A stretch of 64,000 nt of DNA from Zanthoxylum bungeanum (lineage: Eukaryota > Streptophyta > Magnoliopsida > Sapindales > Rutaceae). The stretch is taken from assembly GCA_019454045.1 (NCBI GenBank), contig SKCR01033662.1:62001-126000 (forward strand), given 5' to 3'. The notes under the pieces were generated by a model that searched no databases, was not told where the DNA came from, and saw nothing but the letters and a program-made list of their open reading frames with translations. This document shows positions 35,444-48,979 of the stretch, piece after piece. The stretch's first letter is position 1. Every line of letters begins with the position of its first letter. The position numbers and the translations under genes were made by a program.

Positions 35444-38400
35444 TGTAATATCTCGAGTTTTTTTTGGATCAGTGCGGGAATATTTTTGAATTAAAGTAAA
35501 GGATTTAGAACGCGATGGTAATCGAAAATCAGAGTATATGTGTTGGGAAATAATTCAAAATATTTTAAAGTGAAGTTTCGTCGCGTTGGAAAATGTGTGA
35601 TTTCGAGAACCGATTACGCGATTTCTGATTTTATCGTTATACGAGTAAAAATTTATTGTTGCAGCTATAAAAGGTGCAAACGAACTCCGATTGAGCTGAT
35701 TTTTGAACAGTTAGACTCATTTTTCCGAGACGAACAACTTTCGTGTGGAAAACCTTTCGAAATTTGCATCAGAAGGGCTTCAAAATGTGAAATTTCTAGA
35801 AAATTCTATGGCAGAGACCTAATTGTAATTTTAGGGGTTAGGAAGTAATTTCAGAAACTTCTTTATAAATACCCATAAAGGCATAACTTCCCAAAATCCA
35901 CAAGCCGGCCCCCCATCCCCAAATTCGAAGCTACTGGTTTTTGGCTGCGCCGACATCCAGCCGGCCACTGCCGGCCTGCACATCGGCACAAGGGGAGTGT
36001 CTGGCCACCACGCATCCGACGGTGGCTGGCGGCGATGCAAAAAAACGTCGGAAATGGCGATGAAAATTAGAGAGACGCGTGGCAATGGGTTGTTCGATCT
36101 CGGCTCGTTGCTTCGTTTCACGGCCCGAGCCACCCGCCAAATCGAAGCTCTCGGAGAGTACTACACGATGACAACGATGATTTTTCCGATCCGTGCTCGG
36201 TTGCACGTGAAACAAGGGAGGAAGATTCAGATGAATAGTAACCCACGATGAACAGTATCTCCGATCGGAATTCCGTCAATTCCAGCGCGTTCATGGGATC
36301 ATTTGGAGTCCATATATGACATCGAAATCTCGGTAAGACCTCCCAGTAAAAATTTGTAAATTTCAAGTTTTCCGTTAAATGTTCGGATGCATCCAATAGT
36401 TTCGTAGGATAGCGTAATGATATAAAATGAATTGTTTGTGTATTAGTATATTGAATATGAACATTCGGTAGAATCCGAGTGAAAACAGAACGAATTAGAT
36501 CGATCCGATAGATTATGCCAGTTTTTGGTAAAAGTGAGTTTTCCGTATATTAATATATTTTTGATCGTAATGATGGATATGAGTCATATGTGATGATAAG
36601 ATAGTGTTTAGATAAATCTGGGTAGGTTCAGAGGGTTCGGGACCCTCCCGTAGCGTTTCCGGAAACTTTTTTTTGGAAGATTTTCCAAAAACGTGTAAAC
36701 CAAGAATTTAGGTGAACTAGTGGCTTGGAATAATTTGTAATGGTGTTTGAAGATTATCGAAACTCAAAACATTGAAAATGGACTTGATTTGGTTGTACCG
36801 GAAAAATTCATAATTTTGTCGTAGTTTAATCGAGGGCTCTGTAAGTTATGATTCTGAAGGCTTTTCGCTATTTGTTTTGGCAGACTTGACTAGGACATGG
36901 AGTGCTCGCGTAACCAGGTAAGTAACCCATGCGATGTGTGCTCGAATCGTTCTTTTCGTGTTTTAAATGTGTTTGTATATATATATATACCTACATATAC
37001 ATAAATGTAAAAACAATTGAAAGATTTAAGATAGTTGAGTGATGAATTTGATGAAGAACTTCGAGATCGTGAACAATTGAATTAGTCGATACCATCACAG
37101 GTATGACCTTTGTTTCTATAATATGAAGTGAAAAGTTTGATGATTTTGATGGCTACATGTACATATTGATGCATGCAAGTGTATGAACACGTAATGATTT
37201 GTATATGTATGTGATGATGAGCTGTGAATAAGTTTATTATCGTTTCGCATATGCGATTATTTGTTTAGAGGTTGGGATGGTTAAGTGAGATGAGGAAAGA
37301 ATATAAGCTAAGTCTTCTCCAAACGAATATGTTTACTTGGTAAAGATATTGAATTAAAAGTTTCTAGATAGAAATTTCGAAAATGAATATGATTGAACGA
37401 TAAATAAAGAGATATGACGACTGTGAGAGATAAGAGATTTGATTTCGTAATAAGGTGTATACTCGTATATTTGAAATATATGTATGTATATGAGTATTTG
37501 AATGATGTTTGAATTATTTATCGTGTATGTGATTGTTTATAAGAAATTATGTGATGAATTTATGTTATATGGTGTGTGCGCCTGTGTGTACATTTGATTG
37601 GATGATTTACGTGGTAGTAGTTGAGATGGTTAGGAATCCGTTCGGACGAAATTCATGTAATACCTATTCTAAAATAGGTAATGAGTCTCGTACGAGCATT
37701 GTGTACGTAAGCCAGCCATATATTTGTATTGTTTGACAATGTGTTCTCTGGTGTATTAATTGTTATGTGTGCTCCATGGTTGGATACACGATGATTGCAT
37801 GTATGTCTGTGTGTATGTGTGTGTATGATAGAACTCGTAAAATATACGGATATTGTATGCTTATGTGAAATGAATGAATGAATTTGAAAACTAATGTGAG
37901 TATTAGATGCTATAACGTGTATTTGTTAAGTTGTATTGGAACATATGTATATGATTAATAACTCAAATTGTAATTGCATGTATATAAGAAAGTGTGCTAT
38001 AGTATGTACGTGTGCATATGAATCCTGAATGTTTAGCTATTGTAAGGTTATCGTATTTGAAGAAAGATAAAAGAAGTTTATTTTGATATAGAAGAAAGTT
38101 TATTTGGTTTATCGAATTGAGGGTATTTCATAGATGTGCATTCGTAATAAAGTTTAAGAATGTGACTTCAAGTTTCTTGTTATTGGAATGGTTTCTATGT
38201 AAAAGGACATATTGTATGATTTGAATGTCTGGTTAATAGATTGGTGTATATGTGAATATGTAGGCATGAGAAATTGACATGGGTTAAGTATAAAGGATAA
38301 TAATAAGCTAATAAATTGAACTTGTAATAATTTAGTAAATTTGATAAACTGTTGATATATTTGATTTGTTTGTTTGTAATAATAGCATGGTTACTTACTG

Positions 38401-38748
38401 AGTTTTAATAACTCACACCAAACCAGTTGCTAGTTTTACAGGTTGGCTACCAGATGGGTCAACTACCCCAACTTTGAAGTCATGTTCGAGACGTGGATCA
38501 CCCAAGCGGCAGCCACTCTCGCAAGTGTCATGGGAAAAAGTTTATAAGATTAGGATATCTGATTTATTATTTTATTTATCGTGCTGAGCACATGGTTTGT
38601 ATTAATAAGTTAGAGCTTTGATTGTTTATGATGTTATGGGAAGAGCCCTTGAGTGTTGATTGATGATATGGGCACAGAGCCCTTAGGTAATGCTTTTGAT
38701 GTGTTGGTGTGGGCCTGAAGTCCATTTTGATATATGTTGGATGCGATC
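35444..38748 (+). repeat. Element A 5' LTR, first part
   Basis: From 36352 onward it aligns closely with the 3' LTR at 46258-47842 (for example gttttccgttaaatgttcgg against gttttccgttaaatattcgg). The first ~900 bp are present only here and include a GC-rich stretch (35900-36200) with ggccggc-type motifs. The open frames in it (35540-36396) are short, on both strands and not conserved in the other LTR; I do not call genes. Confidence 0.85.
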
Positions 38749-41700
38749 ATTGTAAATAGTTTTTATATATTTTAAATATAACTAGTAGTGTCATTGGCGT
38801 AGAGATAAACATTAAGAAAAATTATTCGGTAAAGTAAATAATTTAGAACGGTACTTTATGAGATTTTATCACTTAAGCATTGGATGCTTATTCCGTATGG
38901 TAAAAGATAGTTTGATATGAGATCACACCACATATCCTTATCCATTTAATGAATATTGTATTCGGGAAGGTGATTAAAATCTCGTTTAACCAATGATTTG
39001 TCATTGGACCACCATATTTATTAAACCGATACATTAGATGTATGTAGTTTAATGAATTGTAATTGCTTAAGGTAGTTTTCTTTACTTCGTAACTTAGTTT
39101 ATGAATTGTCATAACTTAGTTACGTGTTTCTGAAGGAACACATATTGAACGTCTTGAAAGTATCAAGAACTTTCAATCTGTTATGATGAAACGTAGATTG
39201 AACATTTTTGACTTGTTCAAATATATTCAATCTGAAGTTTTTTGAGAACTCTATCCTTAAAATTCATTACATGTCTTTGAAATGTTCAAATATCTTTGAT
39301 ACGATCAAACATATGAATTTAAAGCAATTAGTTCTAAGGTTATTCAGTGAATATGATTCTTATTCAATATTATTATTCCATGATTCCATCTTAATGGAAT
39401 TTAGTAGTGGGAGCAGTCGAATCTTATATGATTTGATTCGTTTGATATTGAATGTTATCGAATTAGTTTCAATACTCTTGGGGATATGCTCCAGTAACAC
39501 TAGTTCATCTTTTTAATTTAGGTTCCATTAATTTCTATAGTTACATATATGATATGTATAGGTAGAAAATCTGAATCTTGAAAAGTTTGAGATTTGAATC
39601 TTTCTTTTATATAATAGTTATATAATGGAAATTACTTACACCTTGGAGGTATAAGTAAACGTTTATCATTTATTCTATTTTATAGAATATTGTATTCTAT
39701 TTGATGGAATATATTTCCTACGATCCTAAGTAATAAAATTTTTTTATTACTTGGTGTGTAACATCAGATGTTAACCATTTTAGAAAAGACTTGACTTATT
39801 GAAGTCAAATGTGAGAATAATAAATTATAAATGGAACTACGTAATTAATAAGATGAAACAACCCTTATACATCTTCCGGACAAGTCCAATAGGATAACAG
39901 AATCATTTATGAGTATTTGATACTTAATGGTTATGTCGTTTTCTTATTGAAGAAAATTATCCTATAACTTATAATGGAAGCGATATTTGATATCGATTTT
40001 GGAAGTTCACCATTGAACTATAGACCTAAGATTGTTCATAGCTTACTACGATCAAGTTTTGAACTTGATTAAGCTTTAATTATGAATTAGTTCATGATTT
40101 GTGCTAATTATTTACGCAACAAAAATAGTGTGAGCTTATTAAAGGTTTGACCTTTATAGTATGACAGTGAGAAAAGTTATACTCAACAATCTATTGCAAA
40201 TTCTGAGGAAACTTGTCTCTAGTCACACTAATTGAACAATTAAAGATATATTGGTTAATGTTGATATTAAAATGTACATTTTAGCTAAAGAATGCAAAGT
40301 GGCGTTTTTGAATGACTTATTAAGATAAGATATCAGTTGCGATTTCTTCATTTAAAGAGTTCGTTCTGGAATGGCCCTAGAGTTTGTGTTTTGCTGAGAT
40401 TGTAGTTTAGTGTGCTAGCTTATAGAGCCTATTGTAGACTCGGATAAGTCTTTCGTTAATCCGTGTTCTCTATTTTTGACATCAGTCAGATTGCCTGATC
40501 TTGTCAAAGTATAGAGAATACATATATGATTGAAGGGTTAGTGGGAGCGTACAAATTACTTTCTAGTGTTATATATCCTAACAACATTATCATTATTATA
40601 GTAATAATGAGATGTTTGTGAGGTAAAAGGTTTACCTAAGTCTTCTTTACTCCGTGAAAGCAGTGAGAGTAGTCTCTGTTATATTTGATATAAAGTTTTA
40701 TATAAGATATAAAACTAAGAGACTTGTGAGATACTCCTATTATTCGTGCATTAGATATGATCTAATAAAAGACACAATAAGACTATCTGTATGACAATTA
40801 TTATAACTGTTTGACAGTTAATGTGTGTCTTAAATATAGTATTCATCTTTCGTAAAAGATGATTCTTTTTTCGAATGAGATATTGATTAGAATGTATAAT
40901 CAATCTTATGTATCATTTGATGATGACATAATGAATACTTTATTATATGCGATTAAATATATCGATTTAATCGTAATTGTTACGAGTTATTTTGATATCC
41001 TATAGACCATAAGATGAATCGAGAAACACGTTCTTTGTGATATTTGAGATATTAAGAACGAGTTTCTTAATTCATGAAGCATTTAGTCTGTAATCATTTA
41101 GGTCAGATTAGTTTTGTGTCTAATTATGACGTTAGACTGTTTACGTCATAAAGAGTCAGAAAAGATGCAGTGGGAGTGTCACGAAGGATTCTACTAACTG
41201 AGTGGAATTAGATGCAACTTATGAAGTATTGACTTATGAAGTTGCATAATGACCTTATAAATTAGAAGTTTTATATTGGTGTTGTGCTTGCGGTTGTCCA
41301 CATAGTATTTAGATTTGATCCCTAAATACTTGGAAAAACTCAGTAGTTGTAGCACAATATTGATGTAGCATTAGAGTCATATTAATGTAAAATTTAGATT
41401 TTACAAAATATGAAAGATGCTGGCTATGGGAAATAATTGGGTTTGTTTGACAAACTCCTTATGTTTTAGCGGACCTACTTCTTGTTGTCTACCTCTTAAG
41501 TGCTAGGTGAGCTTTTGAAGGCTATGTGTATACGATGCACATTGAGATGTGTATATGATACCATGGATTGGCACAAGAGCAAGTTGGAGAAATTGTTGGG
41601 GTTGGTGCTCAGAGCGCCAATCCGGACCGTATTTATGTCTGATTCATGAATACGAACAATTCCTTTTTTCCATAATATTACTTTTTATGGTTGTACCTCT

Positions 41701-44213
41701 TGTTTATATATACGTATTTGATCTGATTACAATTAGATTGAAACTAAATGTGATTTAGTGATATGTATATATTAGACAAATGCCCGATAATATATAATAC
41801 AATACACAGTTACAAAGTTAGTTTGTAATTGACAATGGAAAGTGTCACTACTAAATGTATATTATCAAATACTGTTCCTGGTCAAGATTCACTAACACGG
41901 GTCGGTTAGTCAAATCTGTTGAGATCAGTACATGTCGTATATCGAGACTTGGTCCGATGGTTTATCCCAATGAACCATGAGTGTGGGGAGACTCATATAG
42001 ACGTGTAGGTGTTTATAGTGGATAAACACTGAACGACTCACCGAAGATTCTTAATAGATAGTACACCAACGTCAATAAGAATCTTCTCGGGTTGAGTAGC
42101 ATAGTGGTCCTTCGACTTGAGAAACCACTGTGGATGTATGAGACATCCTCCACACTTAGATGGCAGTCACGTCACCGATCTATTTAGATCATACCTCCGC
42201 TTGTTCGTTGGATGTGGACCGATCCTCAAGATATCCTGTGTGTGTTCAAGATATGATCTGTCAGTTCTGTGTACAGAGCATAGGTAGTCCATATGTGATT
42301 AGCAATCAGTTAAATCTATGGCCATAGTATACTTCGGAAATGAGTTCCGAATGTTATTTATAGATTGCTAATAGAAATGTTGACGAGATAATACCTATAG
42401 AGATTTGACGTTTACATCTATATATCTGGTATAATCCGGATACCTGTGACAGAGGGATTATACGTATGGAATGACCTCGACCTGTATGATTCAGGTAGTT
42501 TATCTGTGGTCGTCATAATTTACGGGTGGGTAAATTATGGACACAAAATTGGATTTTGTGATGGATATACCTGAATCTAGAGAGTCTCACTAATGAAATA
42601 TACTCGTAGAGCACTGGGGCGACTTTTATAAATAATGGTGATTATTTATAAATCGTTTAAACGTTAAACGAAAAATACACGTGAACAGGTCGAACCGTCA
42701 TTTCCTAATTAATGTGTATTTGTATTTAATATATGATATTATTAAATACACATTAATAAATTGTCAAATAAAGGTATTTGACATATATCATTAATATATG
42801 TATTTGAGATATTTAAAGTAAATATAATACATATATTTGAGATATTTGTATTTAATTAATTATTTAATTATTTAATTTTTAAATGATTAAAATAATTAAA
42901 ATATAAATATCTCACCAAATGATAAAGTTAGGCAATGATTATAAGTGTAAATTGTTGACTTTATACTTAAAGAAAATTTTGTCAAAATGGTTTTGATTTC
43001 TTTAGATATTTGATTAAATTATTTAAAATGAAAATATTTATTTCCTTTTTCTTTTGTAATTTTCGGCCATGACCTTATTAAATATAAGTGTTATATTTTT
43101 TAAGTTGCCATTGTTGACTTGTTTGGAATCATTAAAGTGTAATGATAAAAGCAAAACAAGTTGATAAACCTTTAAATGAAATAAAAGCAAAATATCTAGA
43201 TATTTTACTTATTTCTTCCTACCATTCGGCCAAGGTCTATTTGGGGCAAGTATAAATTATTATTTTTTCAATTTTAGGGTTTAACAAGTTCATTAGATAC
43301 CAAATAAAACATAAAATAAGATGAGAGAAAAGCTTGAAGGCCTAAAGAAGAAAGTTTGGAAAAATCATGTTTTTGTAAGTTTTTCTTCAAAGTCTTCAAC
43401 ATGAAAATTGTTTCTCACATGCTTAGCATCATTTTGTGTTGCTTTGGTGTTGTCTCTCTTCTTATAGTTTGTGTTTATTTTGGTTGTGAACTTTGATGAA
43501 AGATTGATGCATGTATGTAAGTAAGCTTGAAATGGTTTCAAAGCTTTACTTTTGATTCTTTGGAAATCAAGTTGTCATTCTAGAGTTTTTGAGCGACTCC
43601 TTGGTGACCTAGAATTGTTCTAGAGTTATTTCAAAGTGGTGAGGCTTGTTTGGTGAAGCAAAAAATGAACTAAAGTGTTGGATTTTGAAATTTTGGTGAA
43701 ATTGGACAATTTGATGAAATTAAAAAAATTTGGGTTCTTAACCCACTCCAAATTTGGGGCTTTTCATATATGTGATGTATTATGTAGTTTATATGATGCA
43801 TGTAAAATTTTAGGTTGATTGGATTTGATCTTGGCTTGTTTTGAACAAAAGAGACCAAATTATAATTAATTGGAAAATTTGGGGGTTCACAGCAATTAGC
43901 TCAAAAATTGGGGATTTTTGTGAAATCTGATTTTAATGCTTTAGATGTGTTGAAAAACATTTAAGAAATAATTTAGAATCATTCAAATTATAATTGATCA
44001 TTTTTGGACTAAAATGATCAATTTACAAAGTTATGGGGCAATTCGGTAATTACCAAGAAATATGATTTCTTGTGTAATTTTTTAGAACTTGATAATTGGA
44101 TAATTAAATAAATAAGTTTATTTAATTGATCTGAGAAAAAGTTTTGAAATCGGAAAATTTTGATTTTCCGTGATTCCGCTGCGTTACCGATATTCCGCCA
44201 TAAAACCCCATCA
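38749..44213 (+). mobile_element. Element B: TGTTGGGG-family internal part plus 3' LTR
   Basis: The right part (41594-44213) is an LTR closely similar to the solo LTR at 16604. The left part (38749-41593) is about 2.8 kb of AT-rich internal sequence ending in gcacaagagcaagttggaga just before the LTR, the place and style of a Ty1/copia 3' end. Three gtgggagc/gtgggagt purine motifs occur at about 39406, 40541 and 41168. No open frame longer than ~100 codons and no pol motif is present, so it looks like a large non-autonomous copia derivative. The 5' LTR is absent. The flanks are a ~50-75-bp duplication of element A sequence instead of 5 bp. Confidence 0.72.
41594..44213 (+). repeat. Element B 3' LTR
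   Basis: Starts TGTTGGGGTTGG and ends ACCCCATCA; 2,620 bp, nearly the same length as the solo LTR at 16604-19215 and similar throughout. Confidence 0.88.
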
Positions 44214-44403
44214 GTTGTTGGTGTGGGCCTGAGGTCCATTTTGATATATGATGTTTATTTTAGGATCGCTTTGATGCTGGATGCGATCCAGGTTGTCCGA
44301 ATTTAGGATACATCATGCTAGATTTTCGTAAATTTAGAGGTTTATGGAGATGGGTCAATCATGTCTCCTGCCGGTAGCATCCTACCTCTGACGGGGTGTT
44401 ACA
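44214..44403 (+). repeat. Element A 5' LTR, last part
   Basis: Resumes element A sequence (gttggtgtgggcctgaggtc) and ends GGGGTGTTACA. It matches the end of the 3' LTR at 60535-60723, for example gagatgggtcaatcatgtct in both. Confidence 0.88.
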
Positions 44404-44407
44404 GTTG

Positions 44408-44419
44408 TGGTATCAAAGC
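44408..44419 (+). other. Primer binding site of element A
   Basis: TGGTATCAAAGC, four bases after the LTR, matches the initiator tRNA-Met complement TGGTATCAGAGC at 11 of 12 positions. It sets the element on the plus strand. Confidence 0.82.
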
Positions 44420-46257
44420 GAGGTTTAGGGTGTCGGTGACTACTGGTACATGGTATCCAATCATCTGAGTAAGTTTTCTGTTACGTATAGAGCATATAAG
44501 TCATGTTTGTTATTTGATTTGATTTCTGTTATATGGTATGATGTGCTATGATTTTGATTGATATGGATGATTCGAATTATTGATATATGTTTGTGTAATA
44601 TGAATATATGTTTATGTAAGGGTATGCTAAGTTAAAAGTATTAGGTTTGTATAGGTATATGTATAAGTAAGTAATGTGAATTTGAGGTGTTTTGAGGTAT
44701 GAGAGATTCTATGATGTTGATAGTCTGAATTGTGAATTGATATTTTGAACATTGTTTTGAAAACTTGGTATTTGATTTTTGGCACAAAAGTGTTTTGAAA
44801 AGAAAAAGGAAAGGAAAGAAGAAAGAAAGAAAGAAAGTTTTCAGATGCTTTTATTTTGATTATAAAAAAATAAAGAAAATATTTTCTCCTCGATGCTTGA
44901 TTAATGTTTTCATGTCTTTAGATTTATTGATATGTTTCCGTCTCGGTGCTCGAAAATGATTTTGATATTTTTAAACTGTAAAACTTGTTTCCGCCGAGAC
45001 ACTCAAAAATTTATTTCCGCCACGGTGCTTGATGATTTTATGTTTTTTACCCTCCGTGGTGATCATATATGTTTCATTCCGGATTGTCCACCAAGGCGCT
45101 CGTTATGGGGTCCAGACCATCAGAACATGGCTGGCCCACTACCATGTCGACATGGTCCGTACACTGTCCGGTCCATGCGCGCAACTGAATAGTGGACGAT
45201 CGGTATGTATTTTGAAAACTTTACATTAAAGATTTATTTTTTATTAACACATATTTATGTTTTGGGAGGGGGGAATGATTTCAAAAGAATTACATTTTGA
45301 TTTGATGCATTTCAACATTATTTTTGATATTATATGATATGATATGTTTGTCACGGTAATTGATGATTTTATGTTCTTGACCCTCTATGGTGATTATATA
45401 TGTTTCGTTCCGGATTGGCCCCCGGGGCGCTCGTTATGGGGTCCAGACCATCAGAAAATGGTTGGCCCACTACCCTACCGATATGGTCCGTACACTGTTC
45501 GATCTATGCGCGCGATTGAGCAGTGGACGATCAGATTGTATTTTGAAAACTTTGCATTAAAAATTTATTTTTTATTTACACATATTTATGTTTTGGGGGG
45601 GAATGATTTCAAAAGAATTACAATTTGATTTGATGCATATCAGCATTATTTTTGATATTATATAATATGTTTCCGTCACGGTGCTGGATGATTTTATGTT
45701 TTTGACCCTCTGTGATGCTCGTATAGGGGTTTGCCCAACTGTAGTGGGCCGACCTGACCCTCTGTCGACAGGGGATCGGTTCGTTCATTTTCCGATCTGT
45801 GCGCGCGATTTGGGCATTGGGCGCTCGTTTATGTTTCGTCCAGTGACTTATGCTGGATGCTCGATATGGTTTTATGATAATAGATTTTGAAATTGATTTT
45901 TATTTATAATAAAAGAGTTTTTCAAATGTATTTTCGAAATGATTTTTGAAAGAGATCGTTTTACGTTTTCAAATGTATTTTGAATGATGACAGAGATTGA
46001 CAGATTTCAGACTATCAATATTATAAGAGTATTATGGTTGTCACTTCTGGTTGTGACGATAGAGGTATTTGTTGGTATAAAAGTTTATATCGTTATAAGA
46101 GTACGTAAGTTTATAGTTAGACATGGATCTTATGGATATAGTGATGGTTATGTGTGTTATATGGTCAACCATACAAAGTTGTATGTGCGATGAGATATGT
46201 ATGAATGTAAACTTTGATATTGATGTCGTTTACATATATGATATATAATGACATAAT
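44420..46257 (+). other. Element A internal region, noncoding
   Basis: About 1.8 kb with no recognisable gag or pol. AT-rich leader, then GC-richer tandem units from 45010 to ~45890, then AT-rich sequence up to the join with the truncated 3' LTR at 46258. No polypurine tract remains, in keeping with a deletion there. Confidence 0.55.
45005..45890 (+). repeat. Tandem ~330-bp units in element A interior
   Basis: Units begin near 45010, 45341 and 45670. Each has gatgattttatgtt, a ccctc(c/t)(g/a)tgg(t)gat stretch, a gcgctcgttatggggtccag stretch and a tccgtacactgt stretch (third unit diverged), followed by an AT-rich spacer with acacatatttatgttttggg. In the first two units one plus-strand frame stays open and similar (SLWGPDHQ, YTVRSMRA), but the third does not keep it, so coding is unproven. 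Confidence 0.72.
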
Positions 46258-47842
46258 CCGTAAATTTCAAGTTTTCCGTTAAATATTCGGATGCATCCAA
46301 TAGTTTCGTAGAGTAGCGTAATGATATAAAATGAATTGTTTGTGTATTAGTATATTTAATATGAACATTCGGTAGAATCCGAGTGAAAACAGAACGAATT
46401 AGATCGATCCGATAGATTATGCCAGTTTTTGGTAAAAGTGAGTTTTCCGTATATTAATATATTTTTGATCGTAATGATAGATATGAGTCATATGTCATGA
46501 TAATATAGTGTTTAGATAAATCTGGGTAGGTTCGAGACCCTCCCGTAGCGTTTTCGGAAACTTTTTTTGGAAGATTTTCCAAAAACGTGTAAACCAAGAA
46601 TTTAGGTGAACTAGTGGCTTGGAATACTTTGTAATGGTGTTTGAAGATTATCGAAACTCAAAACATTGAAAATGGACTTCATTTGGTTGTACCGGAAAGA
46701 TCCAGAATTTTATCGTAGTTTAGTCGAAAGCTGTGTAAGTTATGATTCTGACGCCTTTTCGCTATTTGTTTTGGCATACATGACTAGGACCTGGAATGCT
46801 CGCGTAACCAGGTAAGTAACCCATGTAATGTGTGCTCGAATCGTTCTTTTCGTGTTTTAAACGTGTTTGTATATATATATATATATACCTACATATACAT
46901 AAATGTAAAAACAATTGAAATGTTTAAGATAGTTGAGTGATGAATTTGAGGAAGAACTTCGAGATCGTGAACAATTGAATTAGTCGATACCATCACAGGT
47001 ATGACCTTTGTTTCTATGATATGAAGTGAAAGGTTTGATGATTTTGATGGCTACATGTACATGTTGATGCATGCAAGTGTATGAACACGTAATGGTTTGT
47101 ATATGTATGTGATGATAAGCTGTGAATAAGTTTATTATCGTTTCACATATGTGATTAGAGGTTGGGATGATTAAGTGAGATGAGGAAAGAATATAAGATA
47201 AGTCTTCTCCAAACGAATATGTTTACTTGGTAAATATATTCAATTAAAAGTTTCTAGATAGAAATTTCGAAAATGAATATGATTGAACGATAAATGAAGA
47301 GATATGACGACTGTGAGAGATAAGAGATTTGATTTCGTAATAAGGTGTATACTCGTATATTTGAAATATATGTATGTATATGAGTATTTGAATGATGTTT
47401 GAATTGTTTATCGTGTATGTGATTGTTTATGAGAAATTATGTGATGAATTTATGTTATATGGTGTGTGCGCGTATGTGTACGTTTGATTGGATGATTTAC
47501 GTGGTAGTAGTTGAGCTGGTTAGGAATCCGTTCAGACGAAATTCATGTCATACCTATTCTAAAATAGGTAATGAGTCTCGTACGAGCATTGTGTGCATAA
47601 GCTAGCCATATGTTTGTATTGTTTGACAATGTGTTCTCTGGTGTATTGATTGTTATGTGTGCTCCATGGTTGGATACACGATGATTGCATGTATGTCTGT
47701 GTGTATGTGTGTGTATGATAGAATTCGTAAAATATACGGATATTGTATGCTTATGTGAAATGAATGAATGAATTTGAAAACTAATGTGAGTATTAGATGT
47801 TATACCGTGTATTTGTTAAGTTATATTGGAACGTATGTATAT
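46258..47842 (+). repeat. Element A 3' LTR, first preserved part
   Basis: Aligns with 36352-37948 at high similarity with small indels (for example a run of TA units near 46870 two to three units longer). It is cut at 47842 by element C. Confidence 0.88.
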
Positions 47843-48938
47843 TGTTAGCACCTTTTTTATTGGCATGTGTCCGTGACAAAACAAGTTCAATTGAGTTGTA
47901 ATCTTTCATGAAGATCTTTGTGCAATTGGACTGGTTTCTGGCTGCTGGGGGCATCAGACATGCGTTCGTGGTGCGTTCGTTTTAGTGTTCGAACGATTGA
48001 CGTTAGTGCGGCTGCGTTCGTTTGTGGGTTCGAACGTGTGGCGTTAGTGGCACGTTCTTTATTGGGTTCGAACGGAAGCATTCCAGAGAGCAAACGTTCG
48101 AGGCACGTTCTTGTGGGGTTTCGAACGGGAGCATTCCAGAGAGCTCACGTTCGTTGTGCGTTCGATTGACGTTCGAACGAGTCTTCACAGAAAGGGCGCG
48201 TTCGTGTAGCGTTCTAGTAAGCGTTCGAACGCGACTGCGATCTGAACGCGTTTTTGGCCTGCAAAACCCTAGGTTTTCACCCTACCTATAAATATAACAC
48301 TTAGCCGCCATTCCCCATTAGTTGAAAGAGCTGAAACACTTTTCCCTTGAGCCAAATCTCTCAAAGCTTTCAACTCTCTTTGAATCCACCATTGAAGACT
48401 TCTTCATCTTCTTGTCTTCTTCATTAATGGTGTGATTCCATCTTTGATATAAACCTTCAACACAACATAACCCAAAATCCCTAATCCTTAAGAGTTCTAT
48501 AGGAGGAGTTTTGGTAGTCGGAGTTCCGGCGTTCAGAGGTGATACAATCTACTCAGAGACTTCAGAGGTTCTGAAGAAAATCGTGGGGCGCGGGCTTGAG
48601 GAGTTCCTTGAGTTCTTGCAGTATAGAGGTATTTGAGTCGGTGGAGTTGCCACTATAGGTCTTGACCATCGCTGTAAGTTTTTCTCGATATAATGGATTC
48701 GGGTGGTAGCCTATACCCGAAGTGGTTTTTTACTCGAAGAGTTTTCCACTTCGTCACAAAATTATTGTGTTGAATTTTGTGTGATTGATTTTATTTGCAG
48801 CATATTTTATTTATTTGTTATTGTGGTTGCCTGTTAATTTGCCTGTTGCAATTCCATAGTAGCAGTAACAGGACTTGTCCTGCTTATTGTTTATAATTCC
48901 GCATAGGGTCAGAACTTAGGATAAACCCCGAATTTTCA
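47843..48938 (+). repeat. Element C 5' LTR
   Basis: TGTTAGCACC...TTTTCA. The first half (47950-48240) is packed with gcgttcg / gttcgaacg motifs; the second half (48480-48760) is the counterpart of 11150-11400 and 3660-3930 on the other strand (for example gagttttccacttcgtcac). The right end is set by the primer site two bases on. Confidence 0.75.
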
Positions 48939-48940
48939 AT

Positions 48941-48953
48941 TGGTATCAGAGCC
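48941..48953 (+). other. Primer binding site of element C
   Basis: TGGTATCAGAGCC, an exact complement of the initiator tRNA-Met 3' end as used by most plant Ty1/copia elements. Confidence 0.9.
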
Positions 48954-48979
48954 TGAACTCGATCCTTGACCCATTAGCT

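Noticed and set aside
35831..36396. Several overlapping frames on both strands in a GC-rich patch
   Set aside because: They lie in the LTR of element A, overlap each other on both strands and show no known motif.
48022..48291. Plus and minus frames across the gttcgaacg cluster (47887-48291)
   Set aside because: Frames stay open on both strands because of the palindromic motif; they lie in the copia LTR.
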